DNA of 64,000 nucleotides. Origin: Mesonia hippocampi. Its GTDB lineage: Bacteria > Bacteroidota > Bacteroidia > Flavobacteriales > Flavobacteriaceae. Under the pieces are notes generated by a model. That model was not told the DNA's origin and did not search any database. It saw nothing but the letters and a program-made list of their open reading frames with translations. Location: contig NZ_JACIFO010000007.1 of assembly GCF_014197445.1 (NCBI RefSeq), forward strand, positions 1-64,000, read 5' to 3'. A program made the translations under genes and the position numbers. Positions within the stretch are counted from its first letter, which is position 1. Each line of letters begins with the position of its first letter. Shown here in pieces: positions 1 through 8,073 of this stretch.

Positions 1-50
1 GTTAGTGCCGATGGTACTGCGTATTGTGGGAGAGTAGGTCGCCGCCTTCT
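1..50 (+). rRNA. rrf: 5S ribosomal RNA, 3' end (partial)
   Basis: The first 50 bases match the conserved 3' part of bacterial 5S rRNA: the GCCGATGGTACTGC segment, then GGGAGAGTAGGTCGCCGCC. A rho-independent terminator follows at once, as expected at the end of an rRNA operon. The rest of the 5S gene and any 16S/23S genes would lie left of the window. Confidence 0.9.
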
Positions 51-53
51 TTG

Positions 54-86
54 AAACCCTTCATCATTCCGATGAAGGGTTTTTTG
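54..86 (+). terminator. rRNA operon terminator
   Basis: A 12-bp perfect stem (54-65 with 71-82) with a 5-base loop is followed by a T run. It directly follows the 5S end and should terminate the rRNA operon. Confidence 0.9.
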
Positions 87-297
87 TTTTTATATACTTG
101 CTTATTTTATAGATTTCTTACTATAAAGTTGATATTATTATCAATCTTTTTCTTTTTAAAATTCTTCTTTTAAGTTAAAATACTGGTTAATAGTTTTTTA
201 TATTAATAATAATTTAGTAACTTTAGTTAATATTTTATTAATGTTTCAGGTGTTAAATACTTGTATTTTTGTATCACTTGATAAAAAACAATTTATT

Positions 298-3200
298 ATG
301 AAAACAAATTTACTAGGCTATAAATATGTTTATAGCTTTATGCTATGTGTAACCATGCTGTTTAGCTATTCGATTAGTTGGGGGCAAACGACGGTTAGTT
401 ATGATTTTTCTGCTTCAGGAGCAGTAACTGGGCTTAATGCTAATCCAGCAATTGCCTTGGATGTTAATGTAGGATTTTCTTCTCATAAAAATTTAGGTTC
501 ATCTAATCCTGCAATACATTCTAGCCAGCTTCGCTTATATCAAAATGATACAAAAGGAGGCGGGATTAAAATATATGCTCAAAATGGTGTTACAATAACT
601 AGTATTGTTGTGCATGCATCAGGAAGAACAGGTAATGCTGCTTATGTTGTAGATGGAGGATCGGAAACAGATTTAGCAGGTTCTACTACCTATACAATGA
701 GTGGTTTGACAGCTGTTACCGAAGTGGAGTTTTATCAGAAAGATGCTAGTAGTAGTAATCGAATTTATGTAGATAGTTTTGATGTTACATATACGACTAC
801 CGCTGCCGTAGGACCACAAATCACTAACATCACTACAACACCTGCAGGTGTAATTACCTCTTCGGATGCTGTAACTGTAAATGCAGATGTTATCGATGCT
901 GCAGGAATTGCAAATGTAGCTTTAAAATGGGGAACTACTTCTGGAAGCTTAAGCAATAGTCTAGCAATGACAAATACTACGGTAGATGCTTACGAAGCGA
1001 TTATTCCTGCACAGGCAGATGGGACTACGGTATATTATGCACTAGAAGCAGAAAACACTACCGGAGATACCAATACATCTACCGAGATGTCTTATACGGT
1101 AGAAGACCCAGTTGTAGTTAATTTACCTTATGCAGTAGATGCAACAACTGTAAATCCGTTTACTGAGGGATGGACAGCACAAGATTTAGCAGGTGGAAAT
1201 TCATGGCAATACAATACTGGTAGTGGTGTTAGCATGAATGCTTATAGTGATAATTGTGATGCTGAAGATTGGTTAATTACACCAGCATTTGATCTTTCTA
1301 CAACAGCTAATGAATTACTTTCTTTTGAATTATACGAAAATTTTTCAGGTACCTCTATAGATGTATTATACTCTACAAATTACGATGGAGTTTCAGACCC
1401 TAATACAGCTATTTGGACTAACATTACAACAATACAAACCGGAAATTCTGGAGTTATAACCAATAATATTAGCTTACAAGGACTATCTGCAAATAAAGTA
1501 TATGTAGCTTTTTTGTATGAAGGGACAGGAGGATCTTGTTCAGATTGGGAGTTAACCAACTTCTCTTTGGAAGAAGGCGTTACAACTCCTACTATACTAA
1601 CTTCCACTGCAAGTCTTACAGGTCTGAACTATATGGATACTGATGGACCATCGGCGGCACAAAGCTTTGATTTAAGCGGTTTATTTTTAGATGGCACACA
1701 GGATGTTAGTATAGAAACCATGATGGGAGATTTTGAAATTTCTTTAGATGATGTTGCTTATGCCGATAGCTTAACTTTAACTAATTATGATGGAACAACC
1801 ACTCCTGTTTATGTACGTTTAAAAGCAGGACATCCACAAGATATATATGCTGATTCTGTTTTAATTAATGGATATGGTTTAACAGAAATTGAAGTAAGTC
1901 TTGAAGGTGAAGTAACGCCAGTTATTGCTGGAGCTACAAACCTTTTCTTTTCTAAATATGTAGAAGGGTCTAGTAATAATAAATATTTAGAAATATACAA
2001 TGGTACAGGAACAACAGTAGATTTATCAACTTATACTGTTGAGCTTTATTCTAATGGAGGTACTACAGCTAATAATACTGAAACATTAGGAAATTTAATA
2101 CCTGTTTTAGGAAATGGAGAAGTTATTGTTTTAAAAAATTCATCTGCAACTTTGACTTTACCAACAGGAGTAACAGCACATAACAGTACAGTATGTAACT
2201 TTAACGGAGATGATGCTATTGTGTTAAAACATAACGGTAATATTATTGATATTTTTGGAAATATAGGTTGCGATCCAGGTTCTGAATGGAGCGAAGGAGG
2301 AAATAATACTCAAGATAGGACTTTAGTAAGAAATACTGATATTTGTGGAGGGGTTACTGTAAATCCTACTACTGCTTGTGATTTTCCAACACTTGCTACC
2401 GAGTGGACAGGATATACTCAAGATGATGTGTCAACTTTTGGTTCTCATACAGCAAATTGTGGGGTTAGCCCAATAGCCGATTACACCTATACTTCAGGCG
2501 CATGGTTTCCAATAGATCCTAATGGAATGGCTTTACCTACAGAGAGCATAGAAATTTTAGATGGTACTGCAACTTTTAATAATACCATAGAGATAAATAA
2601 CCTAAGTATAGCTACAGGTGCTACTTTGGAAGTACAAGATGTTTTAACCGTAAACGGAAACATTACCAATAACGGGAACATTATTTTTAAAAGTACCGCA
2701 ATAAAAACGGCTCAATTAGATGAATTTAACGGTACTATTACTGGTTCAGGAAATGTAACGGTAGAACGTTATATACCTGCAAGAAGAGCATTCAGAATGT
2801 TAAGTACAGCGGTAAGTGGGCAAACCATAGCTAACGCGTGGCAACAAAACACACATATTACAGGAGATCAAGCAGGCAACAATGGTTTTGATGCAACAGC
2901 TACAGGAAATCCTTCTATGTTTACATTTGATAATCAATATACTACTGCGCCTTGGGCTGCTATTGCCAATACCGATAATACTACTTTAACCGCAGGAAAG
3001 GCATACAGACTTATGGTTAGAGGTGATAGAACGGTAGATTTAACCAACAATGCAACGCCAGCCACCGTAACCACTTTAGTGAGCACAGGAGATTTACATA
3101 CCGGAACTTACAACGATGCTAACTTAAATACCGTAGCAGGGAAGTTTAATTTTGTAGGAAACCCTTATCAAGCAGTGGTAGATATGAATTCAGTATTACC

Positions 3201-4137
3201 AACATCTACCAATTTAAATACAAACAACTATGTAGTTTGGGACCCTAGTTTAGCAACCCGTGGCGCTTATGTAACTATAGATTTAGCAACAGGAACAAAC
3301 TCATCAGGTTCGGCGGCAAATCAATATTTACAACCAGGGCAGGCGGCGTTTGTAACCACAGCAGCAAATGGAGCAACAGAAATTGCTTTTAACGAGGTAG
3401 ATAAAGCCGTAACCAATCCGCAAACAAGTGTATTTAATATGTATACAGAGGATGCACAAGCCATAACTATGCAATTGTACACACAAGAGCAATTTACAGC
3501 AGGAGAAGCCATGAGCGATAGCTTCCGTGTAAACTTTGTTGCAGGAGCTTCTAATGCCGTAAACTTAAAAGATGCACAGAAATTCCCTAACCTAGACGAA
3601 AATATTGCTTTGGTAAATAACAACGCTTATTTAAGTTTAGAATACAGAGATGTACCACAAGCTAATGAAGTATTACCAATATTTATAAACAACTACCGTG
3701 CAACGGCTTATGTGATGAACATAGAAGTAGGTACTTTTGAAAATGTTAAAGCTTATTTAAAAGATAACTATACGCAAGAAGAAACCGAATTAGCAACAGG
3801 AAACAATCAAATAACATTTAGCCTTACCGATGAAGCTAGTAAAGATGCAAATCGTTTTGAGATTTATTTTGCTGCTGTTTTAGGAACAGACAATTTCACA
3901 TCGGCAGATGTTAGTTTATATCCAAACCCAGTAAACAATGGTTTACTTACAGTAAATACTGCACATGCAACCCAAGCTGAGCTTAGCCTATATAGTTTAT
4001 TAGGACAAAAAGTATATCACCAAGACTTAACAGGTACAGTAAATACGGTAGATGTATCTGGCTTAAATGCAGGAACATATATTGTTAAGATTACTTCTAA
4101 TAAAGCCGTAGTTACTAAGAAATTAATTATTAAATAA
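298..4137 (+). CDS. secreted multidomain protein with lamin-tail domain and T9SS type A sorting domain
   Basis: This is a large secreted, probably cell-surface protein. I chose the ATG at 298 over the one at 241 because a signal peptide follows directly (MKTNLL, hydrophobic core, SWGQ cleavage region near residue 30). Numbering from 241, a Fn3-like region lies near 190-290, a choice-of-anchor J-like domain near 295-445 (GWTAQDL, DAEDWLITP), and a lamin-tail-like domain near 565-660 (FFSKYVEGSSNNKYLEIYN). The last ~75 residues are a type IX secretion sorting domain (SLYPNPV, LYSLLGQKV, GTYIVKI, ending KKLIIK). Export is therefore Sec followed by T9SS. The small PID-CTERM-like gene begins 6 bases downstream and is likely co-transcribed. 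The substrate or ligand is unknown; an adhesion or binding role is inference. Confidence 0.85.
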   Translation: MKTNLLGYKYVYSFMLCVTMLFSYSISWGQTTVSYDFSASGAVTGLNANPAIALDVNVGFSSHKNLGSSNPAIHSSQLRLYQNDTKGGGIKIYAQNGVTITSIVVHASGRTGNAAYVVDGGSETDLAGSTTYTMSGLTAVTEVEFYQKDASSSNRIYVDSFDVTYTTTAAVGPQITNITTTPAGVITSSDAVTVNADVIDAAGIANVALKWGTTSGSLSNSLAMTNTTVDAYEAIIPAQADGTTVYYALEAENTTGDTNTSTEMSYTVEDPVVVNLPYAVDATTVNPFTEGWTAQDLAGGNSWQYNTGSGVSMNAYSDNCDAEDWLITPAFDLSTTANELLSFELYENFSGTSIDVLYSTNYDGVSDPNTAIWTNITTIQTGNSGVITNNISLQGLSANKVYVAFLYEGTGGSCSDWELTNFSLEEGVTTPTILTSTASLTGLNYMDTDGPSAAQSFDLSGLFLDGTQDVSIETMMGDFEISLDDVAYADSLTLTNYDGTTTPVYVRLKAGHPQDIYADSVLINGYGLTEIEVSLEGEVTPVIAGATNLFFSKYVEGSSNNKYLEIYNGTGTTVDLSTYTVELYSNGGTTANNTETLGNLIPVLGNGEVIVLKNSSATLTLPTGVTAHNSTVCNFNGDDAIVLKHNGNIIDIFGNIGCDPGSEWSEGGNNTQDRTLVRNTDICGGVTVNPTTACDFPTLATEWTGYTQDDVSTFGSHTANCGVSPIADYTYTSGAWFPIDPNGMALPTESIEILDGTATFNNTIEINNLSIATGATLEVQDVLTVNGNITNNGNIIFKSTAIKTAQLDEFNGTITGSGNVTVERYIPARRAFRMLSTAVSGQTIANAWQQNTHITGDQAGNNGFDATATGNPSMFTFDNQYTTAPWAAIANTDNTTLTAGKAYRLMVRGDRTVDLTNNATPATVTTLVSTGDLHTGTYNDANLNTVAGKFNFVGNPYQAVVDMNSVLPTSTNLNTNNYVVWDPSLATRGAYVTIDLATGTNSSGSAANQYLQPGQAAFVTTAANGATEIAFNEVDKAVTNPQTSVFNMYTEDAQAITMQLYTQEQFTAGEAMSDSFRVNFVAGASNAVNLKDAQKFPNLDENIALVNNNAYLSLEYRDVPQANEVLPIFINNYRATAYVMNIEVGTFENVKAYLKDNYTQEETELATGNNQITFSLTDEASKDANRFEIYFAAVLGTDNFTSADVSLYPNPVNNGLLTVNTAHATQAELSLYSLLGQKVYHQDLTGTVNTVDVSGLNAGTYIVKITSNKAVVTKKLIIK

Positions 4138-4143
4138 GAAATT

Positions 4144-4335
4144 ATGAAAGCAAAATATATATTCCCAGTATTGGTAATTGCTTTACTACTAGTGGCAACT
4201 AGTGGTTATGCGAATCCTTTTGATGAAATTATTTTTGAAAACGATGTGGACGATGCTCCTATTGATGGATTCATTGGAATTGCAATGGCAATAGGCGCTT
4301 ACTTTGGCGTAAAAAAGCTTAGAAACAGAAAATAA
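4144..4335 (+). CDS. small PID-CTERM-like sorting-domain protein
   Basis: This 63-residue protein has a signal peptide (cut near residue 23, GYA-NP), a short acidic stretch, then PIDGFIG, a single hydrophobic helix and a basic tail (KKLRNRK). That layout matches the PID-CTERM protein-sorting family of Bacteroidota, in which nearly the whole mature protein is the sorting signal. The gene starts 6 bases after the T9SS-sorted protein and is followed by a terminator, so the two form a short operon. The function of such proteins is not established, and PIDGF here is a variant of the more usual PIDGG as I remember it. Confidence 0.75.
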   Translation: MKAKYIFPVLVIALLLVATSGYANPFDEIIFENDVDDAPIDGFIGIAMAIGAYFGVKKLRNRK

Positions 4336-4360
4336 TAAGACATTGTTATTTTAGACAAGA

Positions 4361-4392
4361 AAAGAGGTTGCGTTAAGCAGCCTCTTTTTTTT
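4361..4392 (+). terminator. rho-independent terminator
   Basis: AAGAGGTTGC pairs with GCAGCCTCTT (one G-T wobble) around a 5-base loop, followed by eight or more T. It ends the two-gene unit of the secreted protein and the PID-CTERM-like gene. Confidence 0.85.
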
Positions 4393-4484
4393 ATATAGGT
4401 AGAAGTTTACTAATTCTTTCTTTAAAAGCTAAGAGAATTTCTTATATAAATAGTAAATTTACTACTTCAATAGCGAATAAATAT

Positions 4485-5627
4485 ATGGAAAAACCAAAAA
4501 TATGGCTGTCCTCTCCTCATATGGGAGGCGAAGAGCAAAACTTTGTGAATGCCGCGTTTCAAGAAAATTGGGTAGCTCCTTTAGGACCTAATGTTAACGG
4601 GTTTGAGGAAGATATAGAAAATTACCTTCAAGCAGATAAAAAAGTAGCCGCTTTAAGCAGCGGAACAGCAGCATTGCATTTAGCACTTATACAGTTAGGC
4701 GTACAACCAGGCGATGAAGTCTTGTGCCAGAGCATGACCTTTGCAGCTTCGGCAAATCCTATTACTTATTTAGGTGCAAATCCAGTTTTTATAGACAGCG
4801 AACCCACTACCTGGAATATTTGTCCTAAAGCGTTAGAAAAAGCAATTTTAGATCGAAAAGCTAAAGGAAAAACAATAAAAGCAATTGTCATCGTACACTT
4901 ATATGGGATGCCATGTTTGTGGAATGAGGTAAAGCAAATAGCCGATAAACATCAGCTTCCTATTGTAGAAGATGCTGCAGAAGCTCTAGGTTCTATTTAT
5001 AAAGGCAAAAAATGTGGAACTTTAGGGCAGTTTAGCGTACTATCATTCAACGGGAATAAAATTATTACGACAAGCGGAGGTGGAGCCTTAGTATGTACAA
5101 CAACCCAAGCTAAACAGAAAACCGTATTTTATGCAACACAAGCAAGAGATAATGCACCTCACTATCAGCACACACATATAGGTTATAATTACCGGTTAAG
5201 TAACATTAGCGCAGGGATAGGTCGTGGGCAGATGCAGGTGCTTGATAAGCATATAGATTTACGTAGACAAATGAATGCTTTTTATCAAGCGTTGTTTGCA
5301 CCAATAGCAGGTGTAGAAGTGTTTAGCGAACCAACATCCGACTTTTTCTCGAACCATTGGTTAAGCGCAATTTTAGCAGACACAGACAAAACAGGAGGAA
5401 TTTCTCGTGAAGATATACGCTTAGCTTTGCAGGAAGAAAATATAGAAAGTCGTCCGTTATGGAAGCCTATGCATTTGCAACCCATTTTTAAAGAAGCTCC
5501 TTATTATGGCGAAAAAGTAGCAGAAAACTTATTTGATAGCGGACTTTGTCTGCCTTCGGGGTCAAACCTTACCGATCAAGATCGCGAACGAATAAAAACA
5601 ACAATTCAAAAACTTTTTAAGCAGTAG
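4485..5627 (+). CDS. DegT/DnrJ/EryC1/StrS family PLP-dependent aminotransferase
   Basis: The 380-residue length and motifs fit the sugar aminotransferase family that makes amino-sugars for surface polysaccharides or glycoproteins. Visible are the N-terminal IWLSSPHMGG, ALSSGTAALHLAL in the PLP phosphate-binding region, VEDAAEALGS with the PLP-contacting Asp, and SFNGNK with Lys192 as the likely Schiff-base lysine. The closest subgroup is probably the UDP-4-keto sugar aminotransferases (PglE/PseC type), but the substrate cannot be fixed from sequence alone. No other sugar genes are nearby. The nitroreductase gene overlaps its stop codon. Confidence 0.88.
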   Translation: MEKPKIWLSSPHMGGEEQNFVNAAFQENWVAPLGPNVNGFEEDIENYLQADKKVAALSSGTAALHLALIQLGVQPGDEVLCQSMTFAASANPITYLGANPVFIDSEPTTWNICPKALEKAILDRKAKGKTIKAIVIVHLYGMPCLWNEVKQIADKHQLPIVEDAAEALGSIYKGKKCGTLGQFSVLSFNGNKIITTSGGGALVCTTTQAKQKTVFYATQARDNAPHYQHTHIGYNYRLSNISAGIGRGQMQVLDKHIDLRRQMNAFYQALFAPIAGVEVFSEPTSDFFSNHWLSAILADTDKTGGISREDIRLALQEENIESRPLWKPMHLQPIFKEAPYYGEKVAENLFDSGLCLPSGSNLTDQDRERIKTTIQKLFKQ

Positions 5628-6187
5628 TGAAAATGGTAAAAGATATTATACAAAAGCGTCGTTCTATTTATCCAGAGCAATATATAGCTAAAGAGATTCC
5701 TACCTCTTTTATCCAAGATTTATTGTTAGCAGCCAATGCAGCACCAAATCATAAAAAAACACAACCCTGGCGATTTAAAGTTGTTCAAGGCAAAAAATTA
5801 GAAGATTTAGGCGCTTTTTTAGCTCAAAAATATAAAGAAACTTCGGGAGATAATTTTTCGGAGTTTAAACAAAAAAAACTACAAAGTAAAGCTACAAAAT
5901 CTAGTTGTGCAATTGCAATTTTTATGCAACCAGATGCTAAAGCTCGTATTCCTGAGTGGGAAGAAGTAGCCGCTACGGCAATGGCGGTGCAAAATATGTG
6001 GTTGTTATGTACCGAAAATAATATAGGTTGCTATTGGAGTAGCCCAGGACTGATAAAACATGCTAATGCATTTTTTGACGCACCTACCAAAGAAAAATGT
6101 TTAGGTTTTTTATACATGGGGTATTATGAGGGAGAGCGTCCAGAAAGCAGTCAAAAACCTTTAGAAAATGTAGTAGAGTGGTTTTAG
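5627..6187 (+). CDS. nitroreductase family protein
   Basis: This 186-residue flavoprotein of the nitroreductase fold probably binds FMN and reduces a quinone, nitro compound or similar acceptor with NAD(P)H. Visible are IIQKRRSIYP at the N-terminus (FMN-binding Arg-Arg-Ser), AAPNHKKTQPWRF, and a C-terminal GFLYMGYYEG. A GTG at 5627 overlaps the upstream TAG stop (TAGTG), and an ATG lies at 5633; either may be the true start, with a two-residue difference. Overlap with the aminotransferase gene implies translational coupling. A bidirectional terminator follows. Confidence 0.85.
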   Translation: MKMVKDIIQKRRSIYPEQYIAKEIPTSFIQDLLLAANAAPNHKKTQPWRFKVVQGKKLEDLGAFLAQKYKETSGDNFSEFKQKKLQSKATKSSCAIAIFMQPDAKARIPEWEEVAATAMAVQNMWLLCTENNIGCYWSSPGLIKHANAFFDAPTKEKCLGFLYMGYYEGERPESSQKPLENVVEWF

Positions 6188-6209
6188 TAGTATTGCTTTA
6201 AAAGCATTA

Positions 6210-6248
6210 AAAAACAGCCTTTCAATAATTTTTAAGGCTGTTTTTTTT
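6210..6248. terminator. bidirectional terminator between convergent genes
   Basis: AAAAACAGCCTT (6210-6221) pairs with AAGGCTGTTTTT (6234-6245), with T runs on both strands. It serves the nitroreductase gene on the plus strand and the hydratase gene on the minus strand. Confidence 0.85.
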
Positions 6249-6256
6249 ATTGAAAA

Positions 6257-7033
6257 TTATGCAGAAGTAGAAAAACTAACTTCTCCGAGCCCTTTTATAG
6301 AAGCTTTTACCGTATCCTTAGGATTTAAATTTGCCATAGGCCCTAAGGCTCCAGAGAGTATTATTTCGCCCTTTTTTAAAGGGTTTCCTAACGCAATCAT
6401 GGTATTGGCTAGCCAAACTACCGCTTCTAGCGGGTTTCCAAGGCATGAAGTGCCATCGCCTGTAGAAACAAGTTGGTTGTTGATATGCATTTCCATTGGA
6501 CTATTAATTACATCAAAACTATCAAGACTTACTTTTTTATCACCTAAAATAAAATGGCTAGAAGAAGCATTATCGGCAATCGTATCGGTAATGCTAATAT
6601 TCCAGTTTTCTATGCGGCTTCCCACTATTTCTACAGCAATAACAGCATAATCTATAGCGTTTTTTATATCTTCTAAAGTTGGTTTAGCGGCTGTTAAATC
6701 TTCTTTAAGAACAAAAGCTATTTCGGTTTCTGCTTTTGGTTGCATGAGTAAGGAGTACGGAAAACTGCTTTTATTTTGAAGCTGCATAGTGGCTAATAAG
6801 ATTCCAAAATCGGGTTGGTCAACACCTAATTGCTCCTGTACTTTAAAAGAAGTAAGCCCTATTTTTTTGCCTACTGTTTTGGCTCCTTGAGCTACTTTTT
6901 TATCTATATTAAGTTGCTGAATTTTATATGCAGACGCGAGGTCTTTTTCTTCTAAATAAGTTCTAATAGGAGCACAAGCAGTTTTGTTTTTTTCTGCATT
7001 GAACAATTGCTCGGCAATAGCTGTTATATCCAC
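6257..7033 (-). CDS. 2-keto-4-pentenoate hydratase / fumarylacetoacetate hydrolase family protein
   Basis: The 258-residue protein has the architecture of MhpD-type 2-hydroxypentadienoate hydratases, which add water to 2-keto-4-pentenoate in meta-cleavage of aromatics. Visible are the N-terminal helix (DITAIAEQLFNAEK), GKKIGLTS, and the metal/active-site region KAETEIAFVL. No ring-cleavage dioxygenase, aldolase or dehydrogenase genes adjoin it, so a catabolic pathway cannot be inferred; related decarboxylases share this fold. It may be co-transcribed with the DUF456 gene upstream on the same strand. Confidence 0.82.
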   Translation of the reverse strand: MDITAIAEQLFNAEKNKTACAPIRTYLEEKDLASAYKIQQLNIDKKVAQGAKTVGKKIGLTSFKVQEQLGVDQPDFGILLATMQLQNKSSFPYSLLMQPKAETEIAFVLKEDLTAAKPTLEDIKNAIDYAVIAVEIVGSRIENWNISITDTIADNASSSHFILGDKKVSLDSFDVINSPMEMHINNQLVSTGDGTSCLGNPLEAVVWLANTMIALGNPLKKGEIILSGALGPMANLNPKDTVKASIKGLGEVSFSTSA

Positions 7034-7069
7034 AAATAATTATTTTTTAGGTTAATTAAAAGGTGGTTT

Positions 7070-7570
7070 TTAGAAAATAACCGACCAATTTGTATAGGCA
7101 ATGTATATAAAAATTACTAGGTAGCCAAAAGCCACAAAAACTTTCATAAAGGTTGAGGCTAAAAAGCCAAGAAATGAACCAACAGCAGCACGAAGTGCGT
7201 TTTTAGATGAACTACGGTTAAAAAGTACTTCTCCAACAAAAGCCCCTACAAAAGGACCTATTATAAACCCAAGCGGAATAGGAGCAATAAGCCCTACAAT
7301 AAGCCCAATGGTGGTTCCCCAAGCACCATATTTACTACCCCCAAAGCGTTTGGTACCCATGGCAGGAATGGTATAATCGAGAATAAAAATAGCAATAGCA
7401 ACCACAAGCGTAATTCCTAACAGCCAGTAATTTATAGCTATGCCTTCGATAAGGTAAATAAAAAGCAAGCCAAGCCAGCTGATTGGGGGGCCAGGTAATA
7501 CTGGTAAAACACTGCCTATTATGCCTACTATACAGCAGAGTAATCCTAAGATGAGCAATATAACTTCCAT
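7070..7570 (-). CDS. DUF456 domain membrane protein
   Basis: A small hydrophobic protein with about five membrane segments and the glycine/proline-rich loops of DUF456 (GSVLPVLPGPP, GAWGTTIGLIVG). The open frame extends to 7627, but I prefer the ATG at 7570 (MEVILLILG), which starts directly at the first membrane helix as in other family members; the extra upstream residues are polar and lie next to the blaI operator. DUF456 has no established function. It lies 36 bases upstream of the hydratase gene on the same strand and is divergent from blaI. Confidence 0.8.
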   Translation of the reverse strand: MEVILLILGLLCCIVGIIGSVLPVLPGPPISWLGLLFIYLIEGIAINYWLLGITLVVAIAIFILDYTIPAMGTKRFGGSKYGAWGTTIGLIVGLIAPIPLGFIIGPFVGAFVGEVLFNRSSSKNALRAAVGSFLGFLASTFMKVFVAFGYLVIFIYIAYTNWSVIF

Positions 7571-7633
7571 TGGTTTTTTTATGGAAAAGTACATAATTTT
7601 TGAATGTAAGACCTTTAAAAAACTCAAATTTTA

Positions 7634-7700
7634 TAACTAAAAAATTAGTTAAAAAGAAAATAAAATGTATATTTGAGTTATGTAACTAAAAACTTAGTTT
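7634..7700 (+). promoter_or_regulatory. blaI promoter bracketed by two copies of an inverted-repeat operator
   Basis: Two 18-bp elements of the form TAACTAA-N4-TTAGTTA lie at 7634-7651 (perfect arms) and 7683-7700 (one base off). Between them is a -7 box, TATATTTG, at 7668-7675. The first copy covers the expected -33 region and the second the expected transcription start. This is a classic layout for repression by the BlaI-type regulator encoded immediately downstream, and 7-bp arms suit a dimeric winged-helix protein. Autoregulation is inference. Confidence 0.75.
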
Positions 7701-7706
7701 AAAAAA

Positions 7707-8069
7707 ATGAAAGAACTTACAAAAGCAGAAGAAGAAATAATGCACTGGTTATGGAAATTAGAAGAGGCCACTGTAGCCACAATTATAGCACAAATGCCCG
7801 AGCCTAAACCTGCCTATAACACTGTTTCTACCATTATCCGGATTTTAGAAAACAAGGGCGTTGTTGGATACAGAAAGCAAGGTAGAGGGCATATTTATTT
7901 TCCAATGGTAAGAAAAGAGGCATATAGTAAATTTTCGTTGCGAAAATTGGTAGATAATTATTTTGATGGTTCGGCAAAAAGTCTGCTATCCTTTTTTGTG
8001 CAGAAAAACGATATGAGTGTTACAGAACTCGAAGAAATTTTAAACGAAATTAATAAAGAAAAAGACTAA
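7707..8069 (+). CDS. BlaI/MecI/CopY family transcriptional repressor
   Basis: A 120-residue winged-helix repressor. The N-terminal DNA-binding domain shows LTKAEEEIMHWLWKLEEA and then PAYNTVSTIIRILENKG, the recognition-helix region typical of BlaI/MecI. The C-terminal half is the dimerisation domain, which in the family is cut after signalling by an M56 peptidase. The M56 peptidase gene follows 4 bases downstream, so the pair forms a BlaI/BlaR1-like module. Two operator copies surround the promoter. No beta-lactamase gene is in view, so the regulated output may be the operon itself or distant genes. Confidence 0.9.
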   Translation: MKELTKAEEEIMHWLWKLEEATVATIIAQMPEPKPAYNTVSTIIRILENKGVVGYRKQGRGHIYFPMVRKEAYSKFSLRKLVDNYFDGSAKSLLSFFVQKNDMSVTELEEILNEINKEKD

Positions 8070-8073
8070 TCCC

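Noticed and set aside
241-297. Upstream ATG of the T9SS-sorted protein
   Set aside because: It would put 19 residues before the signal peptide; the ATG at 298 begins directly with a typical signal sequence.
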